DNA of 64,000 nt from an uncultured Parabacteroides sp. (GCF_905196875.1 NZ_CAJJWO010000023.1:7790-71789); one strand, 5' to 3'. Counted from the first letter of the stretch, positions 53,900 to 61,272 are shown. The notes: generated from the letters alone by a model not told the origin. Numbers and translations are program-made.

Positions 53900-54889
53900 C
53901 TACTGTATGTTAATCTTATTTTTTACTTCTGGTAAAATTTTAATACAGTACGAATATACTTCTTTTATATCAAATATCCCATTTGATGTGATGTTAATTT
54001 CATTTCCTAATAAAATTCTCGGTTTTAAGGAATCTTCGTTATCTAAAAAATAAGAATATGGTTTTTTAGTTCCTTGATCTTCTATGGTGACTTTTCTCGA
54101 CCAACAATTTCTCTTATCTTTGATGACCAACTTCTCAAATTCATCATTAATTTCATCAATGCTTTTGATATAGGATTTGGAAGGTTTTATTGTTATTGTT
54201 ATATCAAAACTATCCATTTCTGCTTTTACAGTTCTATCACCTGCAAATTCGCTTAATTGACTTTTTTGAATATAAGTTACAGATTTTGTTATTTCACGTT
54301 TAAATATATCCTTTTTTAGACTATCTAAATATGTTGGTATGTATTTAGTCATAATGTAATCTTTAGAAAAAAGAAATTCTTTGTTCAAGAAGCTTTTTAA
54401 ATGTTCATGATATGAAACTCCTGTATAAGATTGAACCATCAATATGCCTTTATCAGAATTAGGTCGAAGATATATCAAAAAGAAAAATTCTTTAGTAAGA
54501 GCTACGTTATTAGGTATCTTGTTTTGCTCATTTTTATTTTCAAGTGGAACTGTAAAATTTCTCTCCCCATAACTTCCTCCATGCAACACTCCCGAAAAAA
54601 TGAAATTTTCAATTGAAATATTGTACTCTGGGCTAAATTTTATTATCTCTCCTTCTTTATCGCAAGGTTTAATAGTAATTACCTTATTTGATCTATCTAT
54701 TTGGTAACATGTATCTATATCAAGTTTTTTTATAAATGATTCAACAAATGCTTTAAATATGCTTTGATCAGTCTCATCTTCAGGAATGACTGTTGATAAT
54801 AAAAGATCCTTAAAGCATGATCCACTTTTATCTTTGCCTTTTTTGGCTACTGTAATACAATAAATATCTAATACAGGTTCTAATGCCAT
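53900..54889 (-). CDS. Soluble protein of unknown function (prophage cargo)
   Basis: 329 residues without a signal peptide or membrane helix. It is predicted alpha/beta, with an EFFFLIYLRPNSDKGILMVQSYTGVS segment (about 133-158), a helical middle (KSFLNKEFLFSKD) and a C-terminal part rich in beta strands (DSFDITITIKPSKSYIKSIDEIN). No catalytic motif is obvious to me. It is strongly AT-rich compared with host genes. It sits 2 bp upstream of the four-helix membrane protein gene and 154 bp downstream of the 218-residue gene. Confidence 0.72.
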   Translation of the reverse strand: MALEPVLDIYCITVAKKGKDKSGSCFKDLLLSTVIPEDETDQSIFKAFVESFIKKLDIDTCYQIDRSNKVITIKPCDKEGEIIKFSPEYNISIENFIFSGVLHGGSYGERNFTVPLENKNEQNKIPNNVALTKEFFFLIYLRPNSDKGILMVQSYTGVSYHEHLKSFLNKEFLFSKDYIMTKYIPTYLDSLKKDIFKREITKSVTYIQKSQLSEFAGDRTVKAEMDSFDITITIKPSKSYIKSIDEINDEFEKLVIKDKRNCWSRKVTIEDQGTKKPYSYFLDNEDSLKPRILLGNEINITSNGIFDIKEVYSYCIKILPEVKNKINIQ

Positions 54890-55043
54890 AGTAACTAGTT
54901 CTAAAGTTTATATTCAATTTTTTTGGCTTTTGTCAAAGTCATTTTGCAAATAAAGTATTTTATATCAATATATGCAATAAAGAGAGACTTTATTTATCAA
55001 GATAATTATGGAATGTATAAATTCCGTGTATTACGAAATTAAT

Positions 55044-55700
55044 TTATGGCTGTGTTATCGATGTGGTATCTGGTTTAATTGTACACTCTTTAACTTTAAG
55101 TGCAATACTGTTCATATCTTCTTGCGATATAGATGGACTTCTAAATCCAAAAATTAGAGTTAGTATTAATCCTATTATAGCAAGAGGTATAGAAAAATTA
55201 TTGACAAGTTTAGTATAACGATAATTTTTCTCTTTAGAATATAAAACTCTAGCTAGTTCTGATAGATTGAACGGAATGGAGCTAACTTCCTCTTTTTGGG
55301 CAGCGTCTTCTATGGCTGTCAATAATCGTTTCTCATGATCTGGTATATTTTCAAATGGTTTTTCTGATTTTTCATCTCTTATCATTTCTTTTATAAATGG
55401 TGAATGATCTATGTAAAATTCAGGAGTTTGCTTCTGAAGAATATAAAGTAGGTATTTTTCAAGAAATGAACAAAAAGAAATATCTAAATAATTATTTTTG
55501 TATATCAATAAAATCTCATCTGCCTCTTTTAAGGTGTTGTTGGTTAGACCTTTGTTTAAGAGTTCAAATGCTGAAGTTAATAATCTTTTTCTTTTTCGTA
55601 TTCTGATAATAGGTAGTACTGCCATTGTTATCAGAAGTAAGAAATATGTTATTACAATGAGTGCAAACGTTATTGAGTCATCAGAGAATGATTTGAACAT
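55044..55700 (-). CDS. Membrane-anchored protein of unknown function (prophage cargo)
   Basis: 218 residues with an N-terminal membrane helix (ITFALIVITYFLLLITMAVLPII, about 10-32), a cytoplasmic helical region of about 130 residues and a second membrane helix (FSIPLAIIGLILTLIFGF, about 169-186) followed by a short polar tail. The topology therefore places most of the protein on one side of the membrane between two anchors. No family is recognised. It is third in the cargo group after the repressor. Confidence 0.7.
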   Translation of the reverse strand: MFKSFSDDSITFALIVITYFLLLITMAVLPIIRIRKRKRLLTSAFELLNKGLTNNTLKEADEILLIYKNNYLDISFCSFLEKYLLYILQKQTPEFYIDHSPFIKEMIRDEKSEKPFENIPDHEKRLLTAIEDAAQKEEVSSIPFNLSELARVLYSKEKNYRYTKLVNNFSIPLAIIGLILTLIFGFRSPSISQEDMNSIALKVKECTIKPDTTSITQP

Positions 55701-55755
55701 ATATTTTATGATTTAAAGTTTGTTTTTTATTTAAAGTCCCTTGCTGATTAATTAC

Positions 55756-56640
55756 TTAAAAGTAAGTGTCATCTCCGTAATTTCTTAATTTAGACTTTGC
55801 TATTTTACTTTTTCTACTAGCTTCTCCAGGTATGGAAAAGTCGAACGCAGACAGATTATTGTATCCTCCATGTGGAATTGTACCCTGATATAGGAAGCAA
55901 TATTCACCAGGCTCTAATGGATTTGTCGGTATTACTTTAAATGTATTATCATTTATTGGTATTATATCAAATGGAATTGTACTGTTTTCATCAACGCCAA
56001 TACTAGTGCCAGCATAGATATTTACAGAGCCAGTAATTAACTCTCTTGTTTTTCTTTTTTTGTCAAGTTCTACTAAAACGAACTCATTCGGTGAGGTTGC
56101 TGCAAAGAACCACCAATTATTTCCATTGTTGATATATGATTGGTCGTTTTGATTTGCAAAGAAAAATACAAATTCCGGTTGAGTACTGTTTACTATGTTG
56201 GCGGATGATGAATTGTTCAATACTGTTTTTATGCTTGAGCTTGCTAACCCATATGATAAAGAGGATCCTAGCGTATTTGTTTTTGTTCCTGAAAAAATAG
56301 AAGGTAATACTCTTGTCAACTCTTCGCCCTCATTAATAAAGATGCCTAGTCTTTTGAAGGATTCGACATTATTATTGTTGTCATCTTTAGAGTTTATATT
56401 AGAGCTATTTAATACAGCCATGAGGATGTTATCTGATATGCCATTTTCTTTTAAGCCTTTTAATGCTTCAATGCTTGTATCGAAATTATTGTTGCTATTT
56501 TGTATTTTGGCTACAATGATATCTTCTGAAAATCCTAACTCTATCATATCCAGTATTGATTGGTTTGTTAGAGTTTCCGTTTGTGCATGAATTTCTAAAC
56601 ACATTAATAATGTCAATAGTAATACTAGTGTCTTTTTCAT
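55756..56640 (-). CDS. Secreted protein with tandem LTNQ..GxSxxII-type helical motif (prophage cargo)
   Basis: 294 residues from MKKTLVLLLTLLMCLEIHAQ, a clean signal peptide; the frame's 15-residue upstream extension is poly-Lys/Asn and overlaps the preceding gene. The N-terminal mature part (LTNQSILDMIELGFSEDIIVAKIQ, then FDTSIEALKGLKENGISDNILMAV) is a two-helix motif found at the start of many exported bacterial proteins. The rest is beta-rich and contains LEPGEYCFLYQGT. It is predicted periplasmic or surface-exposed. A prophage gene for an exported protein expressed with the repressor suggests lysogenic conversion or superinfection exclusion. Confidence 0.72.
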   Translation of the reverse strand: MKKTLVLLLTLLMCLEIHAQTETLTNQSILDMIELGFSEDIIVAKIQNSNNNFDTSIEALKGLKENGISDNILMAVLNSSNINSKDDNNNNVESFKRLGIFINEGEELTRVLPSIFSGTKTNTLGSSLSYGLASSSIKTVLNNSSSANIVNSTQPEFVFFFANQNDQSYINNGNNWWFFAATSPNEFVLVELDKKRKTRELITGSVNIYAGTSIGVDENSTIPFDIIPINDNTFKVIPTNPLEPGEYCFLYQGTIPHGGYNNLSAFDFSIPGEASRKSKIAKSKLRNYGDDTYF

Positions 56641-56650
56641 GATTATTTGT

Positions 56651-57682
56651 TTATAATTTTTTTTGTTCTTCTTCTTTGAATTCAAGATTAAGTTGCGCCT
56701 TTGTAGCCTTTTTCTTTTTATTATACATTTTACCTTCTGAAGTCTCTATTATTTTATCATTAACAAAATAACCAATAACATTTTCTATGTTGTAAGTTGT
56801 AATTATTTCGTTACCAACATCATCTATACGACGGTCCATCTTGAGAACGCATGATATGCATGCCCCATTTTTAAATTCTATGCTACCGGATTGAACCATA
56901 GATTTAAATTCATTAGATTTCATATTGAAGTTCAGAACTTCTCCATTATATATGCCTCTCCATTGATAATTTCCTTTTTTTAGTACGGGAGAAATGATTT
57001 CTATGATGGCTAATTCATCAACAATAGGTTCAAGTTCGTTTTCCTTTATAATGAAATTATCAAAATCAGACCTTTCAATTGTCATTTCTGTTCTACTTTT
57101 ATCCTTAGATGTATAGGAAATGGTTAAACAGGATATTTTATTTTCCTTTAAAAGTTCTTCATAAAAATTTGAGGTTCGTTTTGATATTTTCTGGTTCTCT
57201 TTTATTGAATCTACGATTTTATCACAAATACCCTTTTCTTGTTTTTCTTTCAATTCATTTTCAATAAGATTTGCTTCGGCATTTGATTTTCTGATTTCTG
57301 CTTTCTTTAATTCAATATCAGATTCTGTGTTTTGATAGTTTAATTCTGTTTGCTTATTGTCTTCGAACAGTTTGAGAATCAATTGAGTTGAAAGTACTGA
57401 TAAAGGAGTTCCTATAATAGCGGTGACTATCAGAATGAGAAGTTGATTAGATATAGTACCGGCTTTAAAATTTTTATTTAGAACTTTGAGTCTTTGTATT
57501 AATCCTCCTTCTCTGATAGCTAAAGCTTCAATATTAATTTCAATATTAAGTTCTTTAGATATTTCTTCGATGAGATGGAGTAATTCCCATTCGCTTTTGT
57601 TTAAGACAAAGGCGTTCATGCTATGACTTTTATCTAGTAGCCAATAGTGTAATTCCAAGTCATTAGATTCTGTGGCGCTCAT
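56651..57682 (-). CDS. Membrane protein with cytosolic N-domain, coiled coil and C-terminal domain (prophage cargo)
   Basis: 343 residues. A soluble N-domain (about 1-70) contains the string DKSHSMNAF ... NKSEWELLHLIEEIS ... EGGLIQRLK. A hydrophobic segment follows (ISNQLLILIVTAIIGTPLSVLSTQLIL, about 77-104), then a charged coiled coil (about 110-155), and a C-terminal domain of about 170 residues that ends in a Lys-rich tail. I do not know a characterised family. It starts 22 bp after the repressor stop on the same strand, so it is almost certainly transcribed in the lysogen. Confidence 0.75.
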   Translation of the reverse strand: MSATESNDLELHYWLLDKSHSMNAFVLNKSEWELLHLIEEISKELNIEINIEALAIREGGLIQRLKVLNKNFKAGTISNQLLILIVTAIIGTPLSVLSTQLILKLFEDNKQTELNYQNTESDIELKKAEIRKSNAEANLIENELKEKQEKGICDKIVDSIKENQKISKRTSNFYEELLKENKISCLTISYTSKDKSRTEMTIERSDFDNFIIKENELEPIVDELAIIEIISPVLKKGNYQWRGIYNGEVLNFNMKSNEFKSMVQSGSIEFKNGACISCVLKMDRRIDDVGNEIITTYNIENVIGYFVNDKIIETSEGKMYNKKKKATKAQLNLEFKEEEQKKL

Positions 57683-57704
57683 GTGATTTAGATTTAAGTT
57701 GTTA

Positions 57705-58625
57705 TTAGTTCCAGTTTCTCGCGCTCACAACTCCGGTAACTATTGCCCAGTCAAATATTTCCTCGACTGGAAGATCGTAGGGGTTAAAGCCATCCTCTGT
57801 GTTGAAAGAGACGCATTTGATAAATCCATTTTTTTCCGATTCCTGGAGTTTCTTGATTACAACTCCTTCCGAGGTTGCTAGTGCATAAACTTCACCCCAG
57901 CGAACGTGACTACGGCTTTTCCATAACCTGCATGCAACAATATCACCTTCTCTAATAGATCGAGCCGGATTATTTCGGTTGATCATACTATCCCCTTTGG
58001 CTTTAATAGAAAAATCATATTCATTCATGAAAGGAAGGGATAAACCATCACATTCAGTTTCTTTGATTGCGAGGCTAAAGCCTGATGGGGCTCCACAAAC
58101 AGCATAGACAGAGTCAATGAAAGGTTTTACGGGATATGGATTTTCATCTATCTGTACTATTTTTGAAGATGAGGCTGCTTTTAGCATCTCACCTTCTCCC
58201 GTGAATACCCACACAGGATCTAATTCAGGAAGACTCTTTAGGGCTTTATTTATTGCGTGAATTGGTATGGTGTAATCATTGTCTGAATCATTCCAATATT
58301 CAATTGATGATTTTATTGATTTTGCAAATTCTTTAATCGGTATTTCTTTAGATGTGACATATTGGATAATCCTTGTCCTAGCACTTAATTTAGTTCTTTC
58401 GGTAGTGCTGTCCAAATATGGGACTCCCTCACCTGTAATCAACCAATCCAAACTTACTTGGAAGTAATCTGCAAGTATTTTTAATGACCTTCTACTAATA
58501 GAATCGGTTTTGTTATTCATTAAACGGCTTAGAGTAGATTGAGATATGCCGGTTTCTTGTGCAATGGTGTACATTGTAATTCCTCTGCAATCAGCTAGTT
58601 GCTTAATTCTTTCTGGTAAATTCAC
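57705..58625 (-). CDS. CI-like phage repressor (XRE helix-turn-helix plus S24 peptidase domain)
   Basis: 306 residues from a GTG start (58623-58625). The N-terminal XRE domain (about 3-62) includes TMYTIAQETGISQSTLSRLMN. The C-terminal S24/LexA-type domain has the nucleophile Ser in AKGDSMINRNNPAR and the general-base Lys in SEGVVIKKLQES, so self-cleavage during DNA damage (SOS induction) is expected. It reads leftward from the switch region, and five cargo genes follow it. Confidence 0.9.
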   Translation of the reverse strand: MNLPERIKQLADCRGITMYTIAQETGISQSTLSRLMNNKTDSISRRSLKILADYFQVSLDWLITGEGVPYLDSTTERTKLSARTRIIQYVTSKEIPIKEFAKSIKSSIEYWNDSDNDYTIPIHAINKALKSLPELDPVWVFTGEGEMLKAASSSKIVQIDENPYPVKPFIDSVYAVCGAPSGFSLAIKETECDGLSLPFMNEYDFSIKAKGDSMINRNNPARSIREGDIVACRLWKSRSHVRWGEVYALATSEGVVIKKLQESEKNGFIKCVSFNTEDGFNPYDLPVEEIFDWAIVTGVVSARNWN

Positions 58626-58641
58626 GTTGTTTAACTATTTA

Positions 58642-58679
58642 TGCTTGCAAAATACTTGCAATATGCTTGCGAAATACTT
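58642..58679. promoter_or_regulatory. Probable repressor operator repeats
   Basis: The 16-bp word TGCTTGC(A/G)AAATACTT occurs at 58642-58657 and 58664-58679, 22 bp apart. Within it TTGCAA or TTGCGA recurs at 58645, 58656 and 58667, an 11-bp spacing that puts the sites on one face of the helix. The repeats overlap the -33 and abut the -7 of the rightward promoter, the position expected for repression of the early operon. Confidence 0.65.
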
Positions 58680-58687
58680 TATATTTG
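58656..58687 (+). promoter_or_regulatory. Predicted rightward (early/lytic) phage promoter
   Basis: A -33 TTGC (58656-58659) and a -7 TATATTTG (58680-58687) are separated by 20 bp, matching the Bacteroidetes promoter pattern. The start would be near 58694, upstream of the 38-codon leader ORF. The operator repeats overlap it. Confidence 0.6.
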
Positions 58688-58717
58688 CATCGTAAAACAT
58701 TTTAAAAGGACATAAAA

Positions 58718-58834
58718 ATGGCTGTCACGACAAAAAGCCGTAACCATCATCATCCAAAGGCAAATATAGTGACAGTCCATTTCATATCCAACGATTCAAC
58801 GGATTATTTGAAAAAAATAATCATCGTCAGATAG
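58718..58834 (+). CDS. 38-residue leader ORF at the start of the early operon
   Basis: ATG at 58718-58720 to TAG at 58832-58834, starting MAVTTKSRNHHHPKANIV, with three consecutive His codons. Its stop codon lies 1 base before the left arm of a predicted antiterminator hairpin, so its translation could influence termination ahead of rha. It could also be a tiny Cro-like or regulatory protein, or not translated. Confidence 0.4.
   Translation: MAVTTKSRNHHHPKANIVTVHFISNDSTDYLKKIIIVR
58761..58791 (-). promoter_or_regulatory. Predicted leftward (repressor/lysogenic) phage promoter
   Basis: Read leftward, -33 TTG (rc of CAA, 58789-58791) and -7 TATATTTG (rc of CAAATATA, 58761-58768) are 20 bp apart. 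The start would be near 58754, giving a leader of about 130 bases that crosses the operators and the rightward promoter before the repressor GTG. A 7-bp dyad CTGTCAC/GTGACAG (58722-58728, 58769-58775) brackets its -7 box. Confidence 0.55.
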
Positions 58835-58835
58835 C

Positions 58836-58934
58836 GTGGCTGCCGTCTGAGGGGAAAAAGAGATTTAAAAAGGCTTATTCGAGTAGTTACCTGGCAGCCA
58901 CATTAAGGTAATGATCGGATGAGCCTTTGTTTTT
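58836..58934 (+). promoter_or_regulatory. Predicted attenuator: antiterminator and terminator hairpins before rha
   Basis: A terminator-like stem pairs AAAGGCTTATTCG (58869-58881) with CGGATGAGCCTTT (58916-58928), 13 bp with two G-U pairs, followed by GTTTTT. An alternative stem pairs GTGGCTGCC (58836-58844) with GGCAGCCAC (58893-58901). The second arm of the alternative stem lies in the terminator loop and the first terminator arm lies in the alternative loop, so the two cannot form together as simple hairpins. Confidence 0.55.
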
Positions 58935-58955
58935 AACTAGTATAATATTAGACTT

Positions 58956-59576
58956 ATGGAAGCACTGGTATTAAAAAATGGAACGATGAGTTCTGTTGAA
59001 ATTGCAGAACTTACAGGCATGCGTCATAGTGACGTAATGAGAGCAATCCGAAATATGGAACCTGCTTGGATAAAAGTTAACGGACGCAATTTTGCGTTGG
59101 TTGATTATCCTGACAAAAAAGGAGAAAAAAGACCCTGTTACGAACTCAACAAAACAGAATGTCTTTACATCGCTACCAAGTTTAACGATGAAGCCCGTGC
59201 GAAATTGGTTCTCCGATGGGAAGAACTGGAAACAGAAAAACAAAAAGAACTATCTCCTGCCGAAATAATCCTCCAAATGGCTCAACGCAATGTAGAGAAT
59301 GAGCGTCGAATGAAAGCCCTTGAAAACAAAATTGATGAAATAGAGCAGCGTACTACTACTGATCTCAAATGCTCCACTGTCGTTGCTTATGTATCACGAA
59401 ATAATCTCCACCTTGATGTAAAGCGTTACGGAGCGATAGGAACAAAAGCTAGTAATATTTGTAAGAAACGAGGTATTGAGACATCGAAGGTGAATGATCC
59501 TCGCTGGGGATCGGTTAAAGTCTATCCGGATGAGGTGTTGGCTGAGGTTTTTGCAAGGGAGGAGGCTAAAAAATGA
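58956..59576 (+). CDS. Rha-family phage regulatory protein
   Basis: 206 residues. The N-terminal Rha domain (about 1-95) has MSSVEIAELTGMRHSDVMRAIRNME and NKTECLYIATKFNDEARAKLVLRWEELE. A short coiled region and a C-terminal DNA-binding-like domain (TVVAYVSRNNLHLDVKRYGAIGTKASNICKKRGIE) follow. Rha proteins occur in temperate phages and affect lysis-lysogeny control in hosts lacking IHF in the classic case. It is the first full early gene, directly after the attenuator, and overlaps the next gene by 4 bp. Confidence 0.85.
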   Translation: MEALVLKNGTMSSVEIAELTGMRHSDVMRAIRNMEPAWIKVNGRNFALVDYPDKKGEKRPCYELNKTECLYIATKFNDEARAKLVLRWEELETEKQKELSPAEIILQMAQRNVENERRMKALENKIDEIEQRTTTDLKCSTVVAYVSRNNLHLDVKRYGAIGTKASNICKKRGIETSKVNDPRWGSVKVYPDEVLAEVFAREEAKK

Positions 59577-59764
59577 CTATCGTAGAACAACTTAGAAAAG
59601 AGCGGGATGAATACCGCAAGGCGTACCATGATTACCTTGAGATGTATAATACGGTTCTGAAGCTGTATTGTGAAGAGGCAAAAAAGAATATGGATAAGGT
59701 GAAGAAGGAAACACCCCAAAAAAAGCAGTGTTTGGTAGTACAATTTAAAAAACAGTCAGTATGA
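59573..59764 (+). CDS. Small early phage protein, unknown
   Basis: 63 residues, highly charged, predicted helical (EQLRKERDEYRKAYHDYLEMYNTVLKLY) with a Lys-rich C-terminus. It overlaps rha by ATGA and the next gene by ATGA, showing translational coupling in the early operon. Function unknown. Confidence 0.7.
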   Translation: MTIVEQLRKERDEYRKAYHDYLEMYNTVLKLYCEEAKKNMDKVKKETPQKKQCLVVQFKKQSV

Positions 59765-59976
59765 AAACAATCGAATTTAAGGAACGAAGAGAGCAGATTT
59801 TATCAGTGTTCAAACAGTCTCAAAATGACCTGTTAGAACTGAATGCAGAGATTGAAAAGACGGTAGAGGCGAACCTTCAGGAGTTTGAAAGGATCCGGCA
59901 GGATAATGAAAGCTTACTGAGTATTAAAAATGACAACCAAAAAGCTTTAAAGTTCTTTGGAAAGCTATTAAAGTAA
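59761..59976 (+). CDS. Small coiled-coil early phage protein, unknown
   Basis: 71 residues, almost wholly helical with heptad-like spacing (ILSVFKQSQNDLLELNAEIEKTVEANLQEFERI). No signal or Cys motif. It is coupled to the preceding gene by a 4-bp overlap. Function unknown. Confidence 0.68.
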   Translation: MKTIEFKERREQILSVFKQSQNDLLELNAEIEKTVEANLQEFERIRQDNESLLSIKNDNQKALKFFGKLLK

Positions 59977-59991
59977 AAAGATCTGAGATAT

Positions 59992-60387
59992 ATGGAACCG
60001 AATAATAACAACCCAGTAGCGGCTCTGCTTCAGCAAGCGTTATCGTTGTCTGAAAAATCCGCCGGTATTCCGGTGATCGTCGATTATGAAGCGATCACTA
60101 GGGCGGCGATCAGGGCGGCGCGGGAAGAGAAGGAAAGGATTGCATCTAACCCAAAGGTTCTGATTACTCAGAATGAAGCTCACACACGTTATGGCAAGTC
60201 TGTAATTATAGCCCTTGTCCGGCGCGGATATCTCCAGCAATATAAGTTTGATCTCCGGGAGGCTTATGATGAAGAGGGTAATTTAATCAAGAAAGCCAAA
60301 GGAGTAATTTATTATCGAGTAGTTGAAATAGAGAAAGCTCTGGATGATGGAAACGTCTTGAAAGGGACAAGAAGAAATAAACTTTAA
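59992..60387 (+). CDS. Early phage protein with helix-turn-helix-like segment
   Basis: 131 residues. A disordered Asn/Pro N-terminus is followed by a helical region (EAITRAAIRAAREEKERI) and ITQNEAHTRYGKSVIIALVRRGYLQQYKF, which has the spacing of an excisionase-like winged HTH, then YYRVVEIEKAL. It may bind DNA as a regulator. No partner is evident. Confidence 0.65.
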   Translation: MEPNNNNPVAALLQQALSLSEKSAGIPVIVDYEAITRAAIRAAREEKERIASNPKVLITQNEAHTRYGKSVIIALVRRGYLQQYKFDLREAYDEEGNLIKKAKGVIYYRVVEIEKALDDGNVLKGTRRNKL

Positions 60388-60400
60388 AAAGAGTTGAGAC

Positions 60401-60640
60401 ATGAATGATTTAAGTGAAAAAGCAATTTTAATCCTCCTGCTGATCGGAACGATCATTGCCTACGGACTTGCCGGGGCTGAGGAGTTCGACCAGGAAACAG
60501 TAGATGTTATTGGCTCTATGCCGGATGAGGTGTACCAGGAGATTGTAAATGATCTCGGCCCTAGTTGTACCAATCAGGACGTGGTAGCAGAGTATGAAGA
60601 TAACAGAATGTATTACGATTCAATAATAGCAGTAAGATGA
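60401..60640 (+). CDS. Small membrane-anchored early phage protein
   Basis: 79 residues with one N-terminal hydrophobic segment (AILILLLIGTIIAYGLAG, about 8-25) and an acidic remainder (EEFDQETVDVIGSMPDEVYQEI). It overlaps the next gene by ATGA. Function unknown; host-membrane or exclusion roles are possible. Confidence 0.62.
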   Translation: MNDLSEKAILILLLIGTIIAYGLAGAEEFDQETVDVIGSMPDEVYQEIVNDLGPSCTNQDVVAEYEDNRMYYDSIIAVR

Positions 60641-60858
60641 TAAAGAAAAATATAATATCAGCGGATGTACATGTTGGTCATTTGGTCAAGTATAAAAGGC
60701 AGGAACTAAAGGTGGTCTTGTCGGAGGATGGATGCAGAGGATGTGTATTTCAGACGGAAGCCGGAGCCCGGTTTTGTGATCAGAGTTCTTCTTGTTTTGC
60801 TCATTTACGCCGAGATCACAAGTCTGTAAAATTTACTAATAAAGAGGGTAAGGTATGA
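60637..60858 (+). CDS. Small Cys-containing early phage protein
   Basis: 73 residues with four Cys in CRGC ... FCDQSSSCFAH plus nearby His, a plausible zinc site. It is basic overall. It is first of three consecutive overlapping Cys-rich small genes. Function unknown. Confidence 0.62.
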   Translation: MIKKNIISADVHVGHLVKYKRQELKVVLSEDGCRGCVFQTEAGARFCDQSSSCFAHLRRDHKSVKFTNKEGKV

Positions 60859-61079
60859 GCGAGGTTAAGAGAATATTAACTATAACACCGGAGCGTCAGA
60901 AGAAAGAACAATTTGTGTTCAAAGGCTTCAAATGTCCGGTGTGTAGAGGCCAAAAACAATTTCACAATGAAGTTAGTCGTGATAAAATAGAGTCTACAGA
61001 TTGTACATTTTGTCAAGGAACAGGGAGTCTACAATGTGAGGTGCAATTGACATGGGGGCCTGATGAGAACTGTACCTAA
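60855..61079 (+). CDS. Small zinc-ribbon-like early phage protein
   Basis: 74 residues with two knuckles, CPVCRG and CTFCQGTG (C-x2-C-x-G pattern as in the DnaJ zinc domain), about 24 residues apart. A zinc-binding, nucleic-acid- or protein-binding role is likely. It overlaps both neighbouring genes. Confidence 0.65.
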   Translation: MSEVKRILTITPERQKKEQFVFKGFKCPVCRGQKQFHNEVSRDKIESTDCTFCQGTGSLQCEVQLTWGPDENCT

Positions 61080-61272
61080 AAATGAAGTAAAGGCGAATTG
61101 CCGATACTGTCAGCATGGCGGTAATGTGGTGAATTATATCTGCTACTGCTCGATATTAGGAATACGTCGGTCTACGGGTATTAGAAGTTGTCAGCCGTTT
61201 ATTATGGATACTATAAAATACAATAAATATGCAGAAGAGCAACAGAAAAAGAAAGAATGTCATAATTCGTGA
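61063..61272 (+). CDS. Small Cys-rich early phage protein
   Basis: 69 residues with CRYCQHGG, YICYCS and further Cys at about residues 43 and 66, compatible with a zinc knuckle. It starts inside the end of the previous gene (17-bp overlap) and its end overlaps the next. Function unknown. Confidence 0.6.
   Translation: MRTVPKNEVKANCRYCQHGGNVVNYICYCSILGIRRSTGIRSCQPFIMDTIKYNKYAEEQQKKKECHNS

Noticed and set aside
58642..58679. A fourth member of the 22-bp intergenic array family
   Set aside because: The spacing is also 22 bp, but there are only two copies, they overlap a promoter beside a repressor gene, and an 11-bp sub-period explains them as operators.
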